64,000 nt of DNA from Archivesica marissinica (Eukaryota; Mollusca; Bivalvia; Venerida; Vesicomyidae), in the NCBI GenBank assembly GCA_014843695.1, contig CM026387.1, positions 63,482,095 through 63,546,094 of the forward strand, written 5' to 3'. Shown here in pieces: positions 47,046 to 57,397 of this stretch. Positions within the stretch are counted from its first letter, which is position 1. Each line of letters begins with the position of its first letter. The notes under the pieces are model-generated. The model was not told the origin of the DNA, did no database searches, and worked only from the letters and a program-made list of their open reading frames with translations. The position numbers and the translations under genes are program-made.

Positions 47046-49309
47046 TTCTCTCAATCGCAGGTATGGCGTTCTGTCTATCACAGGTATGGTGTTTTGTTTT
47101 TCACAGGTATGGCGTTCTGTCTATCACAGGTATGGTGTTTTGTCATTCACAGGTATGGTATTCTGTCTATAAAAGGTATGACGTTCTGTCAATCACAGGT
47201 ATGGCGTTCTGTCAATCGTAAGTATAGTGTTCTCTCAATCACAGGTATGGCTTTCTGTCTATCATAGGTATGGCGTTCTGTCAATCACAGGTATGGCGTT
47301 CTGTCAATCACAGGTATGGCATTCTATCAATCACAGGTATAGCGTTCTGTCAATCGCAGGTATGGTCTTCTGTCAATCACAGGTATAGCATTCTGTCAAT
47401 CACAGATATGGCGTTCTGTCAATCACAGATATGGCCTTCTGTCTATAACAGGTATGGCGTTCTGTCAATCACAGGTATGACGTTCTGTCTAGCAAAGGTA
47501 TTGCATTCTGTCTAGCACAGGTATGGCCTTCTGTCAATCGTAAGTATAGTGTTCTCTCAATCACAGGTATTGTATTCTGTCAATCACAGGTATGGCGTTC
47601 TGTCTATGACATGTATGGCATTCTGTCAATCACAGATATGGCGTTCTGTCAATCACAGTAGGGCTTTTGGCATACAGGTATGGCGTTCTGTCAATAGTAT
47701 GGCGTTCTCTCAATCGCAGGTATGGTGTTCTGTTAATCACCGAAATGGCGTTCTGTCAATCACAGGTATGGCATTCTGTCTATTACAGGTATGGCATTCT
47801 GTCAATCACAGGTATGGCGTTCTGTCTATCACAGATAGGGCCTTCTGTCTATTACAGGTATGGCATTCTGTCAATCACAGGTATGGCGTTCTGTCTATCA
47901 TAGGTATGGCGTTCTGTCAATCACAGGTATAGCGTTCTGTCATCGATGGTATGGCGTTCTGTCAATCGCAGGTATGGTGTTCTGTCAATCACAGATATGG
48001 CGTTCTGTCAATCACAGGTATGGCGTTCTGTATAGCACAGGTATGGCGTTCTGTCTATTACAGGTATGGCATTCTGTCAATCACAGATATGGCCTTCTGT
48101 CAATCACAGGTATGGTGTTCTGTCAATCACAGGTATGGCATTCTGTCTATAACAGGTATGGCGTTCTGTTTATCACAGGTATTGCATTCTTTCGTCAGGT
48201 ATGGCATTCTGTCATCGCAGGTATGGTGTTCTGTTAATCACAGTATGGCCTTCTGTAAATCACAGGTATGGCGTTTTGTCAATCACAGGTATGGCATTCT
48301 GTCTATAACAGGTATGGCGTTCTGTCAATCACAGGTATGACGTTCTGTCTAGCAAAGGTATTGCGTTCTGTCTAGCACAGGTATGGCCTTCTGTCAATCG
48401 TAAGTATAGTGTTCTCTCAAACACAGGTATTGTATTCTGTCAATCACAGGTATGGCGTTCTGTCTATGACATGTATGGCATTCTGTCAATCACAGATATG
48501 GCGTTCTGTCAATCACAGGTATGGCGTTCTGTCAATCGCAGGTATGGTGTTCTGTTATCACCGAAATGGCGTTCTGTCTAATCACAGGTATGGCATTCTG
48601 TCATTACAGTATGGCATTCTGTCAATCACAGGTATGGGGTTCGTCTTATCACAGATAGGGCCTCTGTCTATTTACAGGTTTTTTATTGGCATTCTGTCAA
48701 TCACAGGTTATGTGCGTTTGTCTATCATAGGTATGTGGGCGTTCTTCAACACATGTATGCGTTTTGTCAATCATGGTATGGCGTTCTGTCACTGCAGGTA
48801 TGGTGTTCTGTCAATCACAGATATTGCGTTCTGTCAATCACAGGTATGGCATTCTGTATAGCACAGGTATGGCGTTCTGTCTATTACAGGTAGGGCATTC
48901 TGTCAATCACAGATATGGCCTTCTGTCAATCACAGGTATGGTGTTCTGTCAATCACAGGTATGGCATTCTGTCTATAACAGGTATGGTGTTCTGTTTAGC
49001 ACAGGTATGGCATTCTGTCAATCCAAGGTATGGCATTCTGTCAATCGCAGGTATGGTGTTCTGTTAATCACAGGTATGGCGTTCTGTTTAGCACAGGTAT
49101 GCCATTCTGTCAATCGCAGGTATGGCTTTCTGTCAATCGCAGGTATGGCTTTCTGTCTATCATAGGTATGGCGTTCTGTCAATCACAGGTATGGCGTTCT
49201 GTTCATCACAGGTATTGCATGCTGTCAATCACAGGTATGGCATTCTGTCAATCACAGGTATGGCGTTCTGTCAATCGCAGGTATTGCGTTCTGTCAATCA
49301 CATGTATGG

Positions 49310-50309
49310 NNNNNNNNNNNNNNNNNNNNNNNNNNNNNNNNNNNNNNNNNNNNNNNNNNNNNNNNNNNNNNNNNNNNNNNNNNNNNNNNNNNNNNNNNNN
49401 NNNNNNNNNNNNNNNNNNNNNNNNNNNNNNNNNNNNNNNNNNNNNNNNNNNNNNNNNNNNNNNNNNNNNNNNNNNNNNNNNNNNNNNNNNNNNNNNNNNN
49501 NNNNNNNNNNNNNNNNNNNNNNNNNNNNNNNNNNNNNNNNNNNNNNNNNNNNNNNNNNNNNNNNNNNNNNNNNNNNNNNNNNNNNNNNNNNNNNNNNNNN
49601 NNNNNNNNNNNNNNNNNNNNNNNNNNNNNNNNNNNNNNNNNNNNNNNNNNNNNNNNNNNNNNNNNNNNNNNNNNNNNNNNNNNNNNNNNNNNNNNNNNNN
49701 NNNNNNNNNNNNNNNNNNNNNNNNNNNNNNNNNNNNNNNNNNNNNNNNNNNNNNNNNNNNNNNNNNNNNNNNNNNNNNNNNNNNNNNNNNNNNNNNNNNN
49801 NNNNNNNNNNNNNNNNNNNNNNNNNNNNNNNNNNNNNNNNNNNNNNNNNNNNNNNNNNNNNNNNNNNNNNNNNNNNNNNNNNNNNNNNNNNNNNNNNNNN
49901 NNNNNNNNNNNNNNNNNNNNNNNNNNNNNNNNNNNNNNNNNNNNNNNNNNNNNNNNNNNNNNNNNNNNNNNNNNNNNNNNNNNNNNNNNNNNNNNNNNNN
50001 NNNNNNNNNNNNNNNNNNNNNNNNNNNNNNNNNNNNNNNNNNNNNNNNNNNNNNNNNNNNNNNNNNNNNNNNNNNNNNNNNNNNNNNNNNNNNNNNNNNN
50101 NNNNNNNNNNNNNNNNNNNNNNNNNNNNNNNNNNNNNNNNNNNNNNNNNNNNNNNNNNNNNNNNNNNNNNNNNNNNNNNNNNNNNNNNNNNNNNNNNNNN
50201 NNNNNNNNNNNNNNNNNNNNNNNNNNNNNNNNNNNNNNNNNNNNNNNNNNNNNNNNNNNNNNNNNNNNNNNNNNNNNNNNNNNNNNNNNNNNNNNNNNNN
50301 NNNNNNNNN
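49310..50309. other. Scaffold gap, 1000 N
   Basis: Exactly 1000 unknown bases between the 23-bp array and the 39-bp array. The size is a placeholder. Confidence 0.99.
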
Positions 50310-51189
50310 ACTGGAGGAGGTGCATGACATCAAATACTGTCTGTTACCCACACTGGAGGTTCACAACATCACATCATGTCTGCTACCCATACTGGAGGTT
50401 AACATCACATACTGTCTGATACCCATACTGTAGGTTCACAACATCACATAATGTCTGCTACCAATACTGGAGGTGCATGACATCAAATAATGTCTGCTAC
50501 CCATACTGGAGTTTCACAACATCACATAATGTCTGCTACCCATACTGGAGGTTAGCAACATCACATAATGTCTGATACCCATACTGGAGGTTCACAACAT
50601 CACATAATGTCTGCTACCCACACTGGAGGTTAATAACATCACATAATGTCTGCTACCCACACTGGAGGTTAACAACATCACATAATGCCTGCTACCCACA
50701 CTGGAGGTTCACAACATCACATAATGTCTGCTACCCATACTGGAGGTTAACATCACATACTGTCTGATACCCATACTGTAGGTTCACAACATCACATAAT
50801 GTCTGCTACCAATACTGGAGGTGCATGACATCAAATAATGTCTGATACCCATACTGGAGTTTCACAACATCACATAATGTCTGCTACCCATACTGGAGGT
50901 TAATAACATCACATAATGTCTGCTACCCACACTGGAGGTTAATAACATCACATAATGTCTGCTACCCACACTGGAGGTTAACAACATCACATAATGTCTG
51001 CTACCCATACTGGTGGTTCACATCACATAATGTCTGCTACCCATACTGGAGGTTCAGAATATCACATAATGTCTGCTACCCATACTGGAGGTTAACAACA
51101 TCACATAATGTCTGCTACCCATACTGGAGGTTCACAACATCACATAATGTCTGCTACCCATACTGGAGGTTAACAACATCACATAATGT
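50310..51189 (+). repeat. 39-bp tandem repeat, about 22 copies
   Basis: Units contain CATAATGTCTGCTACCCATA and CTGGAGGTTCACAACATCA, with variants TTAACAACATCA, TTAATAACATCA and GTGCATGACATCAAA. The left end lies in the gap. A block of several ordered variants (about 50396-50520) recurs near 50750-50880. Confidence 0.92.
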
Positions 51190-52091
51190 GCGCATATTGT
51201 GTTTACTATTTACGTCCGAGTTCCACAAATGTCGCTAGGAAAAACGAGCTGAAATGTTTATAGGCATATTGACGATCATTGACATCATATGATTTTCTTA
51301 TATGGCACGTATTGGTATAAGCTTCTGAGGCGAAATGTACATCGTCGCCGATAATTGATAATCCCTGTGTAAATAAAACTTGGAGCTCAGTGCTGTTGTT
51401 TTCACTTTGTTCAGTTATGATTTACTTGTTTCAAACTGATATTGCATAAAATAAAACATCATTATGCTTAACCCTTTGCCTGCTGAGTAAATAAAATCAC
51501 ATTTGCAAACAACATGGATCCAGATCAGCCACAGCGTAGCGCCGCGTCTGATCAGGATCTGTGTTTGCTATTCAGCCAAGTGTTTTAGCCCCACTATCCG
51601 AATAGCAACCAACATAGAGCCCTCATAGAGGCTGTGAACATTATTTGCATAGTCTCGTTTTGAAACACAGGCTATTATTGCTCATGTCACCGGTAATCGG
51701 TGTACTCAGGAAAATTGACTAAACATCCATAACTGTGTAATTCCAGAGCGACTTCTCATTAATCAATTAGTGGAATTATATCGAGCTTAAACTAAATACA
51801 CCATAATGTGGTGCTGTAGTGTACCTTTTGTCTGGATCAACCATGTAGCACCAGCGTCATTGTCCTTTAATTGACTAAAACAAATATGTCTGTCCGGAGC
51901 CTTTTCTGGGTACCCAATTTTACCTGAATTTTTTAGTGTTTTGTGTTGCATAGTCCTTTAAGCTTTTCAACTTGGGTTACAGATCCAGGGTTGCATGGTC
52001 CTTTTGATTTAAGGTTGTCTTCATGTACCACACACCGCTTTATTTTTGTCATCCATTTGAGTACTTTGCATTTCATTCGGTCTCATTACAG
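51190..52091. other. Unique AT-rich sequence, no gene seen; ends in a splice-acceptor-like tract
   Basis: No open reading frame looks protein-like. Apart from the hairpin repeat at 51505-51568, nothing is recognisable. The right end reads TTTCATTCGGTCTCATTACAG, a plausible 3' splice site with AG at 52090-52091. Confidence 0.5.
51505..51568. repeat. Palindromic hairpin element (MITE-like)
   Basis: GCAAACAACATGGATCCAGATCAG at the left is an imperfect reverse complement of CTGATCAGGATCTGTGTTTGC at the right, with a GC-rich loop (CAGCGTAGCGCCGCGT). A relative lies at 17423-17474. Very similar palindromes are abundant in bivalve intergenic DNA, recalled and not checked. Confidence 0.6.
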
Positions 52092-52720
52092 GTACAGAGG
52101 ATGCAGTTGTTGGTGTGATGACGACCACGAAGCTAGCAGTGGAACGAACATGCGAGGAGGAGGATCTGCCGATGTCTGATGTGGAGGAGGGTATGGTAAG
52201 GATGGTGGATGTGGAGGAGGGTGCAGTTTGTGAGTGTGTGGTAGATGAGGATGTGTATGAGGAGTTTCCGGCTGATGAGGCCTTGACTCTGCAGTTAGGT
52301 GGGTCTTTCAGTGAAGGAAACCTTCTGCAGGGACTTGATGTCATCAGTTGGCTACTCATGGAGGAGGGTATGGTAAGGATGGTGGGTGCAGTGTGTGAGT
52401 TTGTGGTAGATGAGGATGTGTATGAGGAGTTTCCGGCTGATGAGGCATTGACTCTGTAGTTAGGTGGGTCTTTCAGTGAAGGAAACCTTCTGCAGGGACT
52501 TGATGTCATCAGTTGGCTACTCATGGAGGAGGGTATGGTAAGGATGGTGGATGTGGAGGTGGGTGCAGTGTGTGAGTTTGTGGTAGATGAGGATGTGTAT
52601 GAGGAGTTTCCGGCTGATGAGGCCTTGAATCTGCAGTTAGGTAGGTCTTTCAGTGAAGGAAACCTTCTGCAGGGACTTGATGTCATCAGTTGGCTACTCA
52701 TGGAGGAGGGATGGTGGATG
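52092..52720 (+). CDS. Candidate exon with three acidic repeats (unknown protein)
   Basis: After an acceptor-like AG the plus frame reads TEDAVVGVMTTTKLAVERTC, then repeats built on DVEEGAVCECVVDEDVYEEF and PADEALTLQLGGSFSEGNLL. Repeats recur at 165 and 177 bp (the GATGTCATCAG motif is at 52337, 52502 and 52679); both are multiples of three and the 12-bp difference is four codons. This favours coding or at least frame-preserving copying. Against it, the second repeat has TAG at 52457-52459 where the others have CAG. The minus strand is also open (52021-52701, Ser/Thr-rich). The acceptor is phase 1, compatible with the mucin donor at 16709, but 35 kb and two gaps lie between. I do not recognise the protein; it may be a decayed gene. 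Confidence 0.35.
52160..52710. repeat. 165/177-bp tandem repeat, 3 copies
   Basis: Three near-identical units contain GATGAGGATGTGTATGAGGA and GTGAAGGAAACCTTCTGCAG. The middle unit is 12 bp shorter, lacking one GATGTGGAGGTG-type block. Confidence 0.88.
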
Positions 52721-53364
52721 TGTAAGAGGATGCAGTTAGTGAGTTTGTTGTCGATGAGGATGACTTCACTCGCCCAAATCTACAGCCTGTTCAACTCGCA
52801 AGAGTTTACAGTCTGTTCAATTTGTCAGATTCTACGCCGTGTCTTGCACGCGTCAATGCTTATTCCACTCGCCCTATTGTACAACATGTTCCACATCCAG
52901 GTCTTTGGGCTGTTTCACTAACTCTAGTCTACAGCCTGTTTGACACACCCAAGTCAGTATCTAATATGTCACGGTTGAGTCTGCATATTCCATGTGGCAA
53001 AGCATTCCAGTATGAGGATCGCCTGTGCAAGCTGTACGGTGTTCTGTTGTTAGGTCATGTGTCATTTATCAAGACAAACGTTTGGTCTTCTTCCATATGG
53101 CAAATGTCCCTAAGTCGAGACATTTGTCCTCATGCAAAATCTGTGAGTGATATAATGTCAATGTAGTCTTCTTTCGGTACCATACAAGACATCTTCCAAT
53201 CCAGGTGAGTGGCATCATTGATTGACCTTTTTGCAAACCACCCTCTCTGCTCTCAAGTGAGGATTCCTAGAATGTTACGAGACGTTCTTGGTCAACCTAT
53301 CGGCCTGTACAGATTACGTGTATTTTTCTTGTTAAACTTTTCATCAATCCAGAGATTATTTCGA
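52721..53364. other. No clear gene; degenerate short repeats
   Basis: Phrases such as CTACAGCCTGTTCAACTCGC, TTTACAGTCTGTTCAATTTG and CTACAGCCTGTTTGACACAC recur at irregular distances, suggesting an old decayed tandem array. Open frames here are short and do not look like proteins. Confidence 0.45.
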
Positions 53365-53705
53365 GATGACTATTGAAGCCTTCAACTTGTCCAGTGTAAA
53401 GAGAAGTTCAAAACAAACTAGGCAGCATAGTCTTTAGAGAGGAGTCTCAAACAACCTCTTTGCACCAGGTTGTCTGAATATCCTCACTACTGATTAAGTT
53501 GTCTGGTGCAAAGTTTGTCCAGAAATCCTCCTAAACTGAACAAACAAGTCGGTCGCTTCCATAGTTATTGTGGCGTTCTCTCCAAACTTGATGAATTGTC
53601 TGGCGCCAAGTTTGACAAGAAAACTGCTCTAATCTGTACCAGTTGATTGGTTGACAAAGAAACATTTCTAAACTCTCTAGGAATATTCGCTTAAGAGCAG
53701 AGGGG
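53365..53705 (+). repeat. Diverged dispersed repeat, copy A
   Basis: Shares an ordered set of motifs with 56140-56500: CTGGTGCAAAGTTTG, a CCATAGTTATTG/CTCATAGTTATC block, GCGCCAAGTTTGACAAGA/GTGCCAAGCTTGTCCAGG and GTACCAGTTGATTGG/GTACAAGTTGATTAAA, ending near a GAGCAGAGGG/GACAGCAGAG motif. The copies are old, with many differences. Identity is unknown. Confidence 0.6.
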
Positions 53706-54246
53706 ATACATGTAAAATTGTCAATCAAGGAGGCCACTCATCTTATTGTGATGATGTCTTGCATGGTACTGGCAGCAGACTGGATTGATATATAATCACA
53801 CATAGATTTTGTACGAGGTCAATTGTCCGATTTAGGGTCATCAGCCATACGGGAAAAGGCAGGACGGTTGACTTGGGAAAGTGCCATATGGCCTTGGCAC
53901 CGGACCAATCATATTGCTTGCATAGAAGATCATCATACTTGTGAGTGCTTTGCCGTATGGAAGTTGTAGATGCGACAGTAACATATCAGGTGTCGACTCG
54001 GGTGTGTCAAAACAGAATGTAGACTAAGGTGAATGGAACAAAACATGGATTCGGGTGTGAAACTTGCTGAAGACTCGGACCAGTGGAATTAGCATTGACT
54101 CGGGTTAAACAAGCAGCAGACTGATGAGTTGAACACACCATAGACGCTGGCATGTGGAATGCGCTATGGACTCGTGTGTGTGTGTGTGTGTTTGTGAAAA
54201 TGGGCCATAAATACTAATGCGAGTCAAAACACGCCACATACTCGAC
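53706..54246. other. No gene; degenerate repeats and a (GT)n run
   Basis: From about 53990 a loosely repeated GACTCGGGTGTG motif recurs every 30-50 bp. A (GT)n microsatellite lies at about 54173-54191. Confidence 0.55.
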
Positions 54247-54499
54247 AGTGAAGAGTTTGAGCCGCAGTGAAGAGTTTGAGACGCAGTGAAGTGTTTGGGC
54301 CGCAGTGAAGAGTTTGGCCCGCAGTGGAGAGTTTGGCCCGCAGTGGAGAGTTTGAGCCGCAGTGGAGAGTTTGAGCCGCAGTGGAGAGTTTGAGCCTCAG
54401 TGGAGAGTTTGAGCCGCAGTGAGGTTTGAGCCGCAGTGAGCGTTTGAGCCGCAGTGGAGAGTTTGTGCCGCAGTGGAGAGTTTGTGCCGCAGTGGAGAG
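54247..54499 (+). repeat. 19-bp tandem repeat, about 13 copies
   Basis: The unit AGTGGAGAGTTTGAGCCGC (or AGTGAAGAG...) repeats with small changes (GGCCCGC, GTGCCGC). Two units near 54420 are shortened. Confidence 0.92.
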
Positions 54500-55005
54500 C
54501 CGTTTTTGGTTGTTTAGATTAACTTAAGTCCATGCATTGTGATGCGAGTCAATATATCCCATCTCTTGTTAATCTGCATCTTATCATAATTATATTTAGT
54601 TTTGTCCCAACGTGTCGTCTGTTCAATAGTTAAAATGTTGTACCTGAATAAATGGATTATTGGTAGCATTAGTAACTACTTAGTAAATCAAGTTAGTACA
54701 TGACTTTCTGCCTTAGTTGATGCGACGTCAGAATGGAGCTGCGGGGATGGATCAGTTCACCTGTACACACACACACCTTTCACCGAGCTGATCTTGAACC
54801 GAGTCGTGCCAACTAGTCATTGATCATTACAACTATGGTTTCGAAAGTAGCTACTTTTGCCATCGTATCTTGTGTAAAAATTTAGCTACCATGCATAGTA
54901 CTGTCCATGCATTGTGTTGTTTTTTAATAATTTACATCGCGTTTTAACCTATTACTCCTTATGAATAGTGTTCTAAGTGTCGCGTCTTAAAGATAAAACT
55001 TGAAT
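54500..55005. other. Unique sequence, nothing recognised
   Basis: AT-rich with no credible open frame and no repeat structure; a short (CA)n stretch lies at about 54764-54775. Confidence 0.5.
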
Positions 55006-55010
55006 AGTAA

Positions 55011-55723
55011 GGGCTTGAACTGTAGCTAGGGCTTGAACTGTAGCGAAGGCTTGAACTGTAGCGAGGGCTTGAACTGTAGCGAGGGCTTGAACTGTAGCGA
55101 GGGCTTGAACTGTATCGAGGGCTTGAACTGTATCGAGGGCTTGAATTGTAGCGAGGGCTTGAATTGTAGCGAGAGCGTGAACTGTAGCGAGGGCGTGAAC
55201 TGTAGCGAGGGCGTGAACTGTAGCGAGGGCGTGAACTGTAGCGAGGGCGTGAACTGTAGCGAGGGCGTGAACTGTATCGAGGGCTTGAACTGTAGCGAGG
55301 CGTGAACTGATCGAGGGCTGAACTGTAGCGAGGGCTTGACTGTAGCGAGGGCTTGAACTGTAGCGAGGGCGTGAACTGTAGCGAGGGCTTGAACTGTAGC
55401 GAGGGCTTGAACTGTAGCGAGGGCTTGAACTGTAGCGAGGGCTTGAACTGTAGCGAGGGCTTGAACTGTAGCGAGGGCTTGAATGTAGCGAGGGCTTGAA
55501 CTGTAGTGAGGGCTTGACTGTAGGATGGCGTGAACTGTAGCGAGGGCGTGAACTGTAGCGAGGGCTTGACCTGTGCTTGAGCTGTAGCGAGGGCTTGACT
55601 GTTCTTGAGCTGTAGCGAGGGCTTGACCTGTGCTTGAGCTGTAGCGAGGGCTTGACTGTGCTGACCTGTAGCGAGGGCTTGACCTGTGCTTGACCTGTAG
55701 CGAGGGCTTGACCTGTAGCGTGG
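55011..55723 (+). repeat. 18-bp tandem repeat, about 38 copies, with longer composite units at the right
   Basis: The unit GAGGGCTTGAACTGTAGC (or GGGCGTGAAC) repeats from 55011. From about 55560 the units become composite, alternating GACCTGTGCTTGAGCTGTAG with the basic unit. Open frames on both strands (for example QALATV repeats on the minus strand) are by-products of an 18-bp period without stops. Confidence 0.93.
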
Positions 55724-56139
55724 GCACAAGATTTATATACAAATGTATGCAGTAATGTGTTGGGTCTGCAGTGTTGTGCGTCTGTAGTGTGGCGAGTCTG
55801 AAGTGTAGTGTGTTGCATCTGTAGTGTTATCGGTCTGATGCAAAACAACTTGTTCTGTTGCTAAGCGGTGTCTCATTTGTATGAAAAAGTAGGCAGTTTC
55901 TTACGGAGGTTGGTGCACCCAAGTATTTGTTAACCGCTGGAACGTGCCCAGGAAATGTGTTGTTTGGTAATCTGCACGCCGGCGATATAGCCCAAAATGG
56001 TGCTGATGCAGGCGTAAAACCTGATATATAACATAACTGTTGCTAAGTGGGTATTTCCTGGGCTTCTTACGAGTGGTTTCCTGATCATCCATTCATCTTG
56101 CTGTGCTTTGAGTGTTCTACTGAACTATCTATGCACTTG
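55724..56139. other. No gene; short GTCTG(T/C)AGTGT repeats
   Basis: Around 55765-55840 a GTCTGTAGTGT-like motif recurs four or five times. The rest shows no recognisable feature. Confidence 0.5.
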
Positions 56140-56500
56140 TCAAATCGTTCAGTGTAGCAAGCATTTTGAGACGACCATGGAAGCATCCATCTTTGGCACT
56201 TTAGAGAGTATTTCCAACAAACGAGGCAACTTGTTCAGTCAATAGAGCTTTCTAGAACAATGTATGCACCACGTTGTCCGTGATAGTACTATTCTGAGCG
56301 AGTAATGCCTGGTGCAAAGTTTGCGTAGACATCCATCTAAACTGGACCAGGTAACTGTTCTCATAGTTATCTCGGAATCTAGCTATGCTCGACAACTTGA
56401 TTTGTGCCAAGCTTGTCCAGGAGAATTCTCGAAGCTGTACAAGTTGATTAAATGGCCAGGGAATGTCTCTAGTCTGTTCAAGATACTTCACTAGACAGCA
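56140..56500 (+). repeat. Diverged dispersed repeat, copy B
   Basis: Partner of 53365-53705, same orientation, about 2.8 kb away. It carries CTGGTGCAAAGTTTG near 56309, GTGCCAAGCTTGTCCAGG near 56403 and GTACAAGTTGATTAAA near 56436. Confidence 0.6.
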
Positions 56501-56521
56501 GAGTGGTTTGCAGAATCATCT

Positions 56522-56590
56522 TGCTGCAGTACACTCCTGTCATGGGAATGTTTGCCGCAGTACACTCCTGGCATCGGAATGTTTGCCAAG
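56522..56590 (+). repeat. About 30-bp direct duplication
   Basis: GCAGTACACTCCTGTCATGG with GAATGTTTGCC is repeated once as GCAGTACACTCCTGGCATCG with GAATGTTTGCC. Confidence 0.8.
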
Positions 56591-56842
56591 TATTTTGATA
56601 CTGAACAATCGCAAGAGATGACCGATAGGTTTGTGGATTTTTTTGCGATGGTTTGATAGTCATGCCTTCGCCATCATGCATATTCACAGACAGTAATGAA
56701 TGAAATACGGGATACAAAAATATTGTGTAGTGTGCAAGTTTCTGTTGAGTTTGTTTTCAGTGTAAACACCCCTCATACTCGGCAAGAACATCTCCTACAA
56801 GTGTTCATTAGTACTGCGTGTGTCCGTCAAGCGAAGGGATTT

Positions 56843-56992
56843 CTGCTGACATCTCAACATTCATGAAGTCCTGCTGACAGCATCGCAACATTCATGAAGT
56901 CCTGCTGACAACATCTCAACATTCATGAAGTCCTGCTGACAACCTCCCAACACTCATGAAGTCCTGCTGACAGCATCTCAACATTCATGACT
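56843..56992 (+). repeat. 31-bp tandem repeat, about 5 copies
   Basis: Unit CAACATTCATGAAGTCCTGC followed by TGACAGCATCT; the last unit ends in CATTCATGACTCGG. Confidence 0.9.
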
Positions 56993-57270
56993 CGGTAATT
57001 GCAGATTAATTTTGTTCTGCTTTTTAATAATAGTATTAGCCCTTGTATTTGTTATTGGCATTGCGTGTTCGTAGTCTTAGTTTAATGCATCCTTTAGGTA
57101 TTAATGCTGACATACTGTTCAGACATTCATTGTTTTTATATTTCATTACAAAGGGTACCGAGACATACCTCCTTCTGGCATTCATTGTATGCATACTTGT
57201 AACATGCAATGCTTGTTCGTTATTCATATTGCTTGGAAGTCCATCAAGGACCTGATCAGTCTCTACATTT
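56993..57270. other. Unique sequence, nothing recognised
   Basis: AT-rich sequence with overlapping short open frames on both strands (about 57036-57255) and no protein-like features. Confidence 0.45.
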
Positions 57271-57345
57271 TTTTACGAATGTTCTCGACGCCACATGACC
57301 TTATTAGGTTGAGGCGTCGTTAAAAAAGATCATCATGATATCCAT
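57271..57345 (+). mobile_element. 5'-truncated LINE end (3' UTR only)
   Basis: About 75 bases match the 3' UTR of copy 1 (27080-27163): GTTCTCGACGCCACATGACC, TTATTAGGTTGAGGCGTCG and GATATCCATTAA. The 34-base stem-loop (57286-57319) is identical to the one at 27100-27133 although the sequence around it has changed. This is a dead-on-arrival copy in the same orientation as both longer copies. Confidence 0.88.
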
Positions 57346-57397
57346 TAACTATAACTACATTTTTTTAACAGTTATCATACTTTGCAGCTTGGAAATT

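Larger units (their letters stand above)
30139..49309 (+). repeat. 23-bp satellite array, 19.2 kb, about 830 copies
   Basis: The 23-bp unit consists of TCAATCACAG followed by GTATGGCGTTCTG. Common variants are CTATCACAG, CTAGCACAG, CTATTACAG, CAATCGCAG, and TCAATCGTAAGTATAGTGTTCTC. Because 23 is not a multiple of three and the unit has no stop in any plus frame, it yields spurious 23-residue peptide repeats (MAFCQSQVWRSVNHRYG...). Both sides are bounded by sequence gaps or nearly so, so the true array is longer. Local runs of damaged units (30610-30830, 46290-46700, 48165-48800) suggest unpolished sequence. Confidence 0.95.

Noticed and set aside
30185..49165. Many plus-strand open frames with MAFCQSQVWRSVNHRYG repeats
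   Set aside because: A stop-free 23-bp unit read through three frames gives a 23-residue peptide by arithmetic. Frames shift at every indel, no start or end is shared, and no coding constraint is seen.
49030..50433. Open frames crossing the second run of N
   Set aside because: Same reason: the frames depend on unknown bases.
30139..51189. Possible CRISPR array
   Set aside because: The repeats are directly adjacent with no unique spacers, and the sequence is eukaryotic.
55026..55848. Minus-strand open frames with QALATV or SSPRYS repeats
   Set aside because: By-product of the 18-bp tandem repeat; all frames are similarly open and broken at indels.
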